From Hirsutella rhossiliensis (Eukaryota > Ascomycota > Sordariomycetes > Hypocreales > Ophiocordycipitaceae): a DNA stretch of 64,000 nucleotides. Location of the stretch: NCBI RefSeq assembly GCF_020360975.1, contig NW_025408670.1, positions 5,952,001 through 6,016,000 on the forward strand. Reading direction: 5' to 3'. Shown here piece after piece: positions 47,382-58,700 of the stretch. Each line of letters starts with the position of its first letter. Within the stretch, counting starts at the first letter, position 1. Under the pieces are notes generated by a model. It searched no databases. It was not told where the DNA came from and saw nothing but the letters and a program-made list of their open reading frames with translations. Made by a program: the position numbers and the translations under genes.

Positions 47382-48148
47382 ACAGGGCATTCACACTTAT
47401 CCTACAACATCAAGATCCGCGAAAAGAATAGAAGTGCGGGCGTTGCATCTAACCGGTCGTCACATATACGAAGAGGGACCAGAAGGGTCAATCAGGGAAG
47501 CCGGCACAACGGCGGTCAGGAGAATCGATTTAGAGGGTGATTTGATTAGAGCATGAGTGGCTTTGCCCATCCCAGGTTCCAGAAGAAGAAAGAAATCATG
47601 CGTGAATGCGAGTATTTGCCAGCTCGCCGCGAGCCGGCCCTTCTGACCTTGCTCTCTTATTCTATAGTGCTACGCAAGGAGGGGCGCGGCATTGATGCTC
47701 GTCATGACCCCTTCCCTGGCACGGAATGTCTGTTCCCATCACATACCAGCCCGAGTCTCCAGAAGTATCCATCGTCGATGAGACTCGACATCATAAGCGC
47801 ATCAAATCAAATGGCAAGAGAGTGCCCTTGCGTCAACCAAGTCTGACCAACTCCTGAGCCCCAGTATCAAAAAACAACAGACCCGTCAGAACCCAGTAGA
47901 CAAACGACAAGAAAAACCAGTGTTTCGGACGTTGGGCTGTCGTAGAGCAAATCGATTGAAGGGCCCAAGTGATTGCTTACCCTACCTCACGCTGCCAGAA
48001 CTCCTTCGCTATTGTTGTTTCCAAATCTTCCCCAAAGCAGAGTTGTAAAAAGAGAAATAGGAAAAGAAGTGGTCGAAAAGGGTGGATATATCAAAGGTGC
48101 AACTCAGAGCTCGGGGATATTATGCGCTCCCGCTGCGCGTGTCGGCCG
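47382..48148. other. Convergent spacer
   Basis: 767 bp between the stop codons of Tah18 (plus) and the pepsin-like gene (minus). Only 3' flanks are expected; no gene is seen. Confidence 0.55.
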
Positions 48149-50986
48149 TCATTGATCTTCCCAGCTATAGCGCTTGTCCGCCAGCTGAGGAACATGAATT
48201 AAATCTCTGCCCGGGTCGAGGCGTACCTTGCCGTACGTTGATTCCGAGTCCAGCCCTTGACACTTCTTGGCCGATCCTTTGTCTTCGAATGGCAGTGGAG
48301 GGAGGTATGGGCCACTCTTGTTCGTTGAAACTCGATAATAATCAGTGGGGTTGGCTTGCGACAGGCTGGCCTGACGTGTCAATTCTTCTGCAATCATCTC
48401 CTCCTCTTCAGTGAAGTTACTGCCTAAGCTGCCCTCGGAAGCACGCGACGTGGGATTGAACAGCGACCTGGATACGCCGCGACCATCAGGACCCGTGACA
48501 CGCTTGATCAAGGTGTCGCGTTGACTCTGCTGGAGAGCATCGGGTAATGGCCCGAGACAGACAACTTTGGAGTACTCCATGGTTGTCCGTTGAAAGGAAG
48601 CAGGGGGGGTAGCGACAAAGTCCGTGGAACGTTCGGGATTAGATCGACTCGTCTCCGCAGGTCGGTCTAGTGGATCGCCCCAGCTCCTGGCCGCGCCCGG
48701 GAACCTCGAGGGCAAAGACCCTGCAACGGGGGATGGCAACAAGGTGGAATGTGTGTGCCAATCTGCCCGGGGCGAAACAGGGGAGAGCTCTGGCGTCGGG
48801 GAGTTGTTCAAGTGTGAGCTTCCCCCAGCTGACCGCATGGGCGATGTAGGGAAAGGTTGAAGGGTTGCTTGGCTCGTGTCTAGGAGCCGGGGGTTCGGCA
48901 TGGCTTTTTCCGGCTGCAGAATGGTTCCATCCGTCGGTGGCGAGTAGGCAGGAACAGGACCTCGAAGCTGCATCTCCATCCTTCTCCGTGCGACTTCGTA
49001 GGCGCTCAGGTCCTGCGGATTCTCGGTAGCCAACTCCATCTCTCCGATAGAGTGGCGATCACTTCCTGCGTCAAGCTCAATCGGAGCCGCCGAAGCTGAC
49101 AGTTCGTAGATCTGGCAGTCTGGCGCTTCCAAGGGGGCCTGATTTCCGACAACGCCGGCATCGTTCATATTTCCCGCTTTGTCCGTGTCAGCAGCGCCTC
49201 GTCGTGATTGAGAGTGCTTGCGGCAGACTATCTTGGAGAAGATCTTCGAGACTGGAGTATTGGGGGAATCAGGGGCGAGAGTGGACGCTGAGTCGTTGTG
49301 ATTGTCAACATCATCCTTGCTCTTGCCTTTCCGTGATTGCCGTCTTCGCCGGCGGAAGTAGCAGCAGCCGACGACGATGACCGTGCACAGCAACACGGCT
49401 CCGACCGCAATGCCGGCCATCTGTGCCGTCGTGAGCTCCTCGTCCTGGTGAGGCCGCGGGGGCGGAGGATAGGGGCTATTGCTGGGCTGTCTAATGGGGA
49501 CGAGCTTGGCATCGCGCTCAGGGTTCGCAGGGAAAAGCGCCTGATGGACTGAGTAAAGAGATTCGTCAAACTTGGTGATAAGGTACGACTCTTGCAGGAA
49601 TGTCCTGCCAATGACAAAGGTATCGTTCTTGGACTTTCGTAGAGTGAAGTATGGCACCGCTGGATCGCCATACTTGATGGCTCCCCGAGCGAAAGGGTAT
49701 TCGAGCAAGCTAACAAAAGCCTGCAAGGGCAGGGTGATGTTGACGAGTCCAGGGACTTCAAGGGGCATGCCAAAGTTGTCGTGGTTGTCGTAGCTCGTCA
49801 GGCTGAAAGTGAAGGTGAGTGAATTGTTGGAGGTGTAGTCACGGTATAGTTCGTTACTAAGGGTGTATAGCTCGTAGGTGCTGTTGTAGGTTAGGTTTAG
49901 CGCCTCGGCGAAACGAGTGCAGACGGGCTCGGGAAGCCACAGATAAGGTGTGGAGCTGTCAATCATGGCGGTAAAGGAGCTGTTCCAATCCGACAGAATC
50001 TCAACCGGGGAGCTCCAGATATCCGGCTGGTCCCCAGAGTTGTTGGCAGCCACCTGGATACCCCGGACGAGGGTATGGGGGATGCTCTCGCCTTGCTCCA
50101 ACGTGAAGGCGGTGTCGTGCGGGACGAACCTAGCCGAGTCGTAGCCGCCCAGGGTGGCCGACACAACCGTGTTGCCTGTACTAGGTCAGCATGCGGACGC
50201 CCGGGGCCGAGGGCCCGACTGCATGGGTGGACATACGGTAATGAGCACCTGCGGTGTAGCCGTAACTGTAGCTCGGAGTCCAACCGAAGGATTTGACCGC
50301 CTGCGTTATGGGAGAATCGGCCACGATGTCCCCAAACCTGCCCTGTTGGATGCCTAGGCCGAAGAAGCCAAGAAAGGGGTTGGATGTGTTCATGGCAGCC
50401 ATGAGGACGTTTGACATGCCGAAGGCGATGTTGGTGATGGGGCTGTAGGCGTTGACAGTGTCGAGGCCATATTCCCCGTTGTCGTTGTAGCCAAAAGTCT
50501 GAAGTCCCAACTGCCATAGGCCCATGGTAGACCAATGCTTGGACTTATTCGGGTTGTAGATGCCTCCGCGAGCATTGTTGCAATGAGCGTCCTCTGCGCG
50601 CCAAAAGTCAGTCTCCATCCATCAGGCACGACGAGAGCAGCCGTATCGGCAAGGACAGCAACTCTCAAGCAGCGAGAACGAAAGACACGTACTGCCGGCA
50701 CATCCCCCGGCGCCTACGGCCCAAAACTCGGAGAGAGTCGTGCTAATGAGAACATTGACGAGGTCGGAGTTGGATCCCAGGAGAAAGGATACAGTTGACC
50801 AGTTGCCGTCGATGCCAAGCCTACAAGGGTGACGCCCATCAGTCAAAAACACCAGGCCCACGGCAGAGAGAGCTGCGGGTCAACGAACCAGTCGCTGGCC
50901 TGCAAAGCAACGGGCGCAGGATCCAAGGCGGAAGCGGCACCGGCGGCGGCGATGGCGGCGGCGGCGGCGGTGGCCGGAAATCGCAT
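48149..50986 (-). CDS. Membrane-anchored pepsin-like (A1 family) protein, probably catalytically inactive
   Basis: Exons 50889-50986, 50693-50820, 50237-50593 and 48149-50175 give 869 residues; introns are 68, 99 and 61 bp. There is a signal peptide (about 1-20), a pepsin-type bilobal domain (about 25-430), a single membrane span (GIAVGAVLLCTVIVVGCCYF) followed by RRRRR as stop-transfer, and a cytosolic tail of about 370 residues rich in Ser/Pro. The second active-site motif is present (AMIDSSTPYLWLP, Asp codon at 49958-49960). The first is not: where D-T-G is expected the protein reads ISTTLSEFW, with Ser (50742-50744) for Asp. Several N-glycosylation sequons (NLT, NST, NNS, NDT) occur in the outer domain. 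Named aspartic-type endopeptidase in many fungal genomes, but proteolysis is doubtful here. Confidence 0.88.
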
Positions 50987-51684
50987 TGTATCGCTCGGGC
51001 GCCAGCAACGCCGGTGGCTTCGACGCGTTCGTTTCACCGAGTCGAGGCGATGGCCCGCGGGTTCATGAGGCGGGAAGCTCGGTGCTCAGGGGCCATATGC
51101 GCATGGGGCGTCGTCAATGCTGGCGCTGTAGCTGCGGCAAGCAGCGCATAATCCGAGACGGGCAATGCCGCGGTCGTCGATATAGGGGCCGGCGGGCGAG
51201 CAGGGGGGCGGCCGTCGAGGAGGAGATCCGAAGGAGTAAAGGTATAGGAAGAGGAAGAGGAAGAAAGGAGGAGAGGAGGGCTAGTAGATAGATGGGTACA
51301 GGGCTTGGGCGACGAAGTCGAGCGACGGCTGCTAGCGGCAGTCTGGACTGCTAGGAGAAACGGGAGAGTGGCAGAACGGGGGCGGCAGCTGAGATGAGAT
51401 GGGGAAAATGTCAAGCCAAGTTGGGCCTAGTATGTGCCCTCCTTCCCCCCCCCCCTCCCTCCATCTGGAGCGGGCTGGTACTTGTCTCCGGAACGTCCAG
51501 GCAAGGGTGACAACAGACACAGACGGACGCTAAAACACGCTCAGGATGGCTAGCCGTTAGTACCAGCCAAGTTGCCAAGTACCTCGATAGCGTGATTTGG
51601 CGGGGTGTGGATGGGTGTTTGTGGCCACTATCAGTACTAGTACTACTAGGAAGTAGTACCTACAGTACCGTGGAAGATTGTTGG

Positions 51685-51733
<49 letters not shown>
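51685..51733. repeat. (TGC)16 trinucleotide microsatellite
   Basis: Sixteen perfect TGC (CTG/CAG-type) triplets in intergenic DNA, about 700 bp upstream of the pepsin-like gene start. Confidence 0.95.
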
Positions 51734-51735
<2 letters not shown>

Positions 51736-54700
51736 AGGTACAGTACTCAAAAGTATTAGCAGCTGATGCCGCCCCAGCACCGGGTGTCGCGTCCAGCTGT
51801 GAAGCCCCCCGGGCAGCTGTAGTACAGTAGCCGCGCAGTCATGTACTGTCCCGGACTGTCAGTCAATTAGGTAAAGTAATGCGGCATCGTACGAGTGAAC
51901 CATTTACTGTGTACTCAAAGGGATACCATAGCTTTGGTGATTGGCCCGCCAGCGACTGAACACAACAGCACCGCTTTTTTCCCTTTCCGACAAGGGCGGC
52001 ACAGGCTGGACTCAGCACTGCAGTGCAGCTACGAACTGTGCCTTAGCAAGGGACATTGGCATGTAGCCGGATCTCCGCCCCGAGTCAAAACGTAGACCTA
52101 ATTCCCTGCTGCTCAATTTCCTCAGTCTCAGCTCCGTCTTTGGCCCTCGGCCTCTCCTCTCAATAACAAGCATGGCTCTGCCCTCTGCCAATTAATTCGA
52201 CTCCAGGGTTGGGAAGCAACAGGTCTGCAAGTACCAAGGGCAGCCGGCTGCGATCCATGGTTGAGAAGCGAACCCTGAGCCCTGAAAGCGTAACGAGATT
52301 GGGTATGGGGGGTGGATGAGGAGGAGGGGAGGAAACGCCCGGCTGATCATGGCAGGGCGGCGACAACACGGATGTCACCGAAACGGGAACCAACGTCATT
52401 TCTCCGAAACCATCCACACATGGGGTTGGACGACTCTCCGGACGAACGTGCGGAGCCTTCACAGCATCACCACGCATGCTTCTTTTGGGGCTAGACGTGG
52501 CTTGTCATGGAGAATGCAAAACGCGACAATAGAGCCGACCTTGACTCACCATGAACATGTGCGGTAACGCGCTGCAGTCTAACCTTTCCCCCCCTTCCTT
52601 TTCTTATTTTGCATCTTGTCGTCGAGCCGAGGGCGTAGCGTTAAAGTTGAGACCACGGCCATGATCGTCGGGCCCGATGAGGCAGCTTCTCCTCCAGCCA
52701 GGGTGCGTCGCCTTGCAACACAACAAACCCCGCGACGGAGGTGATAGTGTCGGTATGAGGCGTGCGCGTGACGACGAGGCAGCTGGCCGGCCGGCCGCTG
52801 CAAACGGCGGCTAAGCCAGAGGCAGCAGAGAGCCAAGCGGAGGCGGTTGAGCCGGCGACCATGATAGGCGGGCTTGCGCGTCGTCGAAGAGGTACAAGGT
52901 AATTACGGACACATGCAAAGAGGTAGGTACCTAGGTAATTACCTAACTACCTACCTATCTCTCGACTCAAACGGACAGAAATGTGACTGCCGCGCAAGAT
53001 GGCGACGACGGTATTCGCACTTCAGGCCGCATCCGGTACTCTGTTGGTACCCTCGTGTTATCGACGTAGGCGTCTTGCTCTGCCGATCGGCCCCTCCAAC
53101 GGCTTAGCAGGGGAGAAGAACGAGGTACCCGTTGCGAACTTACAGTATTTGCTTACCCCGCGTTATCCCAGGGAGGGGCGGGTGATGTGCCAGGTTAGAT
53201 GTACCTCTAGTGTACAAATGCGGATACTTTAGGGGGGCGCATTTTCGAGTAGCCCCTCCCTCTTCCTAGCGCAGATCATCGTCGACTGCGGCATCCCTTG
53301 CCCTCCTAGACAACATCGGCCCGTCCGAGGAATTCTCGAGCATTGAGCGAACGCGCAACCGCAAGGCGATCGCGGCAACGACCCCTCCCGGCCAGCGGTG
53401 TGAAAGGACGGCCGACGGGTGTGGCCCACCATGGATCTGCCCCAGTTGCCCAGGACCGAGGGCCCGCCATCTCACGGTGACGATTCTTGGCTTCGACGGG
53501 CCCCGGCTACCCTCTCAAAAGGCGGAAAAGCAACGACGGCAATGGCAGCTATATTTCTTGGCGTATCCATATTCGAGGCCAGGCCATGGCCCAAAGTCAT
53601 TATTCCATTCCCCCTTTCTTGCAAAAAAAATCTGGCCCAGACTGTGTGTTGGCGATGTCTCGGATCTGGCGATATGCCGCCACGGACACGCGGCGGGAGT
53701 TGAGCGAAGGGAGGGACGGGGGGCCACACAGGCTAATCAGCGTTTGAGCAGAGTTCTGAGCCATCCATGAGCCACGCAAATTAGAAGCTCGACAGGATGA
53801 GCTCGGGGGCCAACGTCGCGGGCTTTACGGGGCTAGCATTTGCACTTGCCTAGTCCGTCTCGAAGGCACTCAAGATCCGGTCTAGCCACCGGGGACCAAG
53901 GTATCTGTGGGTTGTGGGGTGACGAGCTACTGACGTGCAAGGAAGGCGACTCGAGGAATTCCCTCGGAAAGCATGCGCGTGTTCCATCTCCTCCGATCCA
54001 TTTGTCAAAGGATGCTACCCTATCGCCTTTGCAACCTTGACACGATGGCGAACATGTGGGAGGCATCGCAGAGGTCAGGACATCTAAACCTCCCCACAGC
54101 CCAGTACTGCTAGGTACACAATTTGCCCAGCGTCGATCCACTGTTGCCACCTGCACGCCCGCTGACTGGGGGGTGGCCGAGGGGGGGGAAGGCTGGACAT
54201 GGGGTAGACGAATCTCCGGGAGTCGCAGTGGCTGGGCGGAAGCATCCGGAATGACGCTTTCCAGTCCCACAGTCAGGCAGAGAGGCCAGAACGATGAATC
54301 CGAAAACAAAGACGCGGTTAGCAGCTCCCTGCCAATTCCGAAGCTCCCTCGGACGAGGAGGCAGCCAAGTGTCCAAATGTGTCGGTCACGGTAATTTACC
54401 GCCCATCTCACTCAATTGTGTTTTTTTCCTTTTCGCCTCCAGGTCCCGACGGGCCCAGACAAAAGACGGGAGACACGCTGGGGGTTGGGGAAAAAGCAAG
54501 GAACGGCCTCGAAGGGGTTTAGCACGTACGCGTCCCTTTCGACCTTGTTGCCTCTTCTTTTGTCTCCTGCTCGTTTCCGGTCTCTTTTCCTTAGACGGAC
54601 AATCATGGGCGCACCTGGAAAGTTGGCTCAAGGGCGCCCATTGCCATGACGGCGGGCCGATTCGTAGGCGATGTTTACCTCTACACCAGGCGGGTTGAGT

Positions 54701-57700
54701 GGTTTCTCCTTAGCAGCGCCGTGGACATCTCTGAGTCAGCGCGGTATGCCTCGCAAGGTGCCTTGGGTGCATGCACCTCATCACTGACCCATGCATCGTA
54801 CCGCTCAGTGCCTCGATTGCTGCATCGAGCGGCCAAGCCTCAGCTTCCTCGTCAGACTGCAGAGAGGGGGGGCGGCCTCGTGGCCAGACACCCTCCTTTT
54901 CCCGACGACGGTCGATCCCCTTCGGCAGATCCTAGGCCGGGATCCATGCAGCTGACAGCAGGGGATGCCGAAAAGCGGCACGAGGTGAAAAATGAAACCC
55001 TCCTTTTCCCCAAACCAAGCACAGCATCTGCGGGAGGGCGCCGACTCTCGTCACGTGTGTTTCCTGCACCCCAACATCCCTGCCCCTCGCGTGCAGCAAG
55101 GCAAGGTAGCGGAGGTATATATCCACCATCGTGCCCCGGAACTCCAGTCAAAGTTTTTGCACTCGATAACAGCAAAAAGAATTGGTCCAACATACAGCAG
55201 CCGGTGTTCGCTGGTCGTCACCGACCCAACTACTAATCTGCCCCTTGCCTGGTTTATTTACCGAGATCGGACGGGATCGGATGCTTTCAAGCAGGTATGG
55301 CCGTATGTGAAAGACAGAGCCGCAATTCCAGCTGATGGATTCGATGGCCTGATCTTCGAGGATTTTGCCCCGTGGCCTCCGGTTAGCCTGCCACGTCATT
55401 GGCAGCTTTACTGCCTCTGACAGCACTGCTCATCCTACACTTGTAATTCCAAGCAAATAGGGGCAGAGGCTGCGTGTCAGCCTGTCGCCCGTCGGATGGC
55501 AACTGAAATCCGTCCACGCCATGTATCATGCAGCCTGTTGCAGGGTACCTTGCAGCGCCTCTGACCAGTCGTACGGCCTGGATGTCTGCACAGCGCGGGC
55601 GCAGCAGGCATCGCAGCCAATGAGCGGCGTCGCTGCTCCGTGGCTGACGGGGCCTCGAATGACCTCGCCGTGGTACCCCAAACCGATGGTCAGCAAGCCC
55701 TCAGCTTTCTTGGCGGCGCTCCGTACGAGGGCAGCAGCAGGCATTTTGCCCGTCTCGTCGTGGGCACGAGACCGGAAATTTTGCGCTGCACGCAAAGCCA
55801 CCTAGACGGCCAGACGGATGCGGCTACGACATCGCTAACGGTGGCTCTGACGCCCTTTGTCCTTTTCCAAGGGTCCTGGTCTAGATCTCTGGCGGATGCA
55901 CTACTGTATTGTACTACAATATGATTTCCACCCAAGTACGGATACGTGGAAGAAAGAAAAAGGAAGAGAAACGAGGCGGCCTGAGCTGCACTTGACCGAC
56001 CTCGGGACTCGCACGAGAGGCTCACACGCACTGCGAATAACAATGCGAATAAGTCGGTGCCCTTGTTTTTTGGGTTTTTTTTGGGTTGTTGCTTCTTCGG
56101 GGGGAAGGGAAAGGGGGGGTCCCTCTCTTCATGTTTCTCCATGAGAGGGGGATGAAATTCTACGGCTGATCTGTGTGCCCATGCCACTGCACCAACAAGT
56201 CAGGCGGTGCTGTCAACCCGACGAGCCGTCATGGGCCGTGCCGTCCTGTCCCTCGCCCCCCTTTCTCGGGCCAGAAAAGCGCCTGTGCTCGGCTCGGATG
56301 ACGAGGGACGGTTCCGGCGCACCGAGGCGGCCTTGCAGGCCTCGGACGCTGTGACGCCGGGGCAAGTGTGTATACACGCAAGGCTGGAGACTCTCCATTG
56401 CTCCTCGTCATATTGACGTGTGAGGATCATGCTGGTGGTGCATGTACGGACGGTCCCGACGGGAGAGCACAGCCGTCGCATCCATCCACGACGGCAAACG
56501 GGCGCCCCGGACGCACAGCCGGCCCGCGACCCTGCAAGCCACAGCGGTCTCGGGCAACCAGAACGGGAGAGGAGAGGGGAGCGAGACATTCTCGGACATT
56601 GGCGGCACGTCAGTGGTCCGTCACATGCTTGGGTCCTCTCAATCTCTCCCGTGCCCTGCTGGAGCCTTCTTTTTTCTTCTCGCGGGCTTCCACCGATGAC
56701 AAAGGCTGAGACAAACTGGCCCTTCGCCGGAATGGAGGCTAGTTTTTTTCAGCAGCGTGAGATGGCCGACAATTCCAGCATTCCAGTCGAAGCCAACCGC
56801 CGGTGCGTACCGAGTACACAGTGCAAGCGATGATGGGTTGGGGCCGTGCCCTTCTGGGCCGCCGGCCGATACACCCGAGTATCCATCCGCTTGGTGATTG
56901 TGTGCGACAGGGAGTACAGTACTCATGCACGGCCATGTTGTGCAAATCTCCAATATCTCACCTACATACTGTGACAGCCGGAGTCTTTGTTGGTCGGTAG
57001 CGTGCATATGCTCGGTGACCTGTAACTCACATGCGGCTGCTGTCCGCTGGGTCTGCTTGTGCCCCTTGCCTCTTTTCTGCTGCAAAATGATGCCAGTTGA
57101 TTAGCTACCGCCCACTGGCGTCGTGCATTCTGATGCATATGTATAGTACAGTACATAGGGTTGACGTCCGTGTTCGAGTGCTGTGCTGTGCGTATACAAT
57201 GGGTGGTTCTGGCGTGGCGTTTCCAGGTCTGCGTGGGTTCGTCGCCGGAGATGGCTTCTGCTGGGCTTCAATGTGGTAGACATGGCTCTAGGGTAGGGAG
57301 ACGACGATGCTCAGAACAGCACCTGGCGACGGGTTTGTTTCGAGTACTCTGACTCTGGCAAGGTCGCATGTTCGCATGTTGCACTCTCGACCTCGACGAT
57401 ATAATAAGCTATGCCTCGGCGCGTTGAATGGCAGTCTTCGGGAAAGCAAAGTGCCCGTCGCAAGTCATGACCCGCCGTGGTTCATTCGGATATGCCGTTG
57501 TGCGCCTCGCGTGGCTGCACCGGGGAGTGTGTACCCACCAGTACGTGCACTGTACAAGGTACAAGGGGGGCAAGACCCCGGGTCGAAGCCGGATTCGGGC
57601 CGGGGGCAGAGACTCCACCGTCACGCGAGGCGCTCAGTGGAGAAGGGAGAAGGCACGGAGCTAGCGGACTTTGATATAAACAGCCTTGATTACCCCGGGC

Positions 57701-58305
57701 ATCGTCATGGCGAGACACAGAGGGAGAGCGCCGTTTCATGATTACCTGGGTCGAGTCGAGGGACTTTGTAGGTCGCAACTGCATCGGGTCTGCACAGTAG
57801 GTGCTCGACCATCATAAGTGGGTACTAGCCGACAGTTTGTATCCTATTCCTAGTGTATATACCGGTACCTTGTAAGTTGCAGTACATACATGGGCAATCC
57901 TTGGACACCACCTGCCCCTGGCAACAGGGCCGAACCGGCGCCGGGCTCCAATTTGCTCGTCAGCCGCTCGTGGCGGGGCACATGCTGTACCTGGCAGGTA
58001 CCCTAGCCGCCACCGGCACTTCTGCCTTGTTCAAGGTACTGCACGGGTCGTTGCACCGCGCGCTGGGCTCCACCGTGACCAAAGAATATTGCCTGATCAG
58101 CAGTCACCAGTCACCAGAGAGGAAGGAAGCGAGGCCATCTCTTGCCTGGTCAGCCTTGTCCTGTTGGACGACTCCGTTCTCCACAGCCTTTTCAATCCTT
58201 CACCTTTTTTCTTTCTTTTCTTTTCTTGTCTTTCCACGGCCCACCTCGCGCGTGTCTGCTCACGATCCACATCACCGCCAACATACATGAGATGGACCGC
58301 GACTA

Positions 58306-58328
58306 GAGTGAGTGAGTGAGTGAGTGAG
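58306..58328. repeat. AGTG tetranucleotide repeat
   Basis: Five to six tandem AGTG units about 370 bp upstream of the GPI-protein start codon. Confidence 0.85.
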
Positions 58329-58700
58329 CGAGAGCCAGCGAGAGAGGAACAGAGAGTGGGAAGAAGCGAAGCAGCCTCGCTGTTCTATTCTTACTGTCAA
58401 AGCTGCGCCAGAGGCCCCCTTCCCCAGCTTTTGTCTCGCAACCGACCCCCTTTTCCTCTGCTCTGCCACGCTCGGCACGCGCCTCGTTGATTCATATACC
58501 TCCTTTACATCATCCATCTTCACCTACCCGAGGTATACATCCTCTCTTCGCCGCTTCAGAATCCTCCATCAAGGGCATCCGGTCATGTCGTCTTCGCATC
58601 GGAGACTCCCGCGGCCGCTCTACGGCTGACGCTGCCTCGTCCTCGCTCACCCCGTCTCATCGCTCAGTTGTCGCCTGCCCCTGACGAGGGCCTCCAAACC

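Larger units (their letters stand above)
50987..58700. other. 7.7-kb gene desert
   Basis: The left edge is the promoter of the pepsin-like gene and the right edge that of the GPI-protein gene. Between them no open frame has a recognisable domain, and none of the short ORFs on either strand can be joined into a family protein that I recognise. Visible features are a TGC repeat (51685-51733), poly-C/poly-G runs (51446-51456, 54182-54189), GTACC palindromes (52925-52945) and an AGTG repeat (58306-58328). No tRNA or rRNA was recognised. Confidence 0.55.

Noticed and set aside
46077..47390. 437-residue minus-strand ORF
   Set aside because: Antisense shadow of the Tah18 gene, Gly/Glu/Val-rich without motifs.
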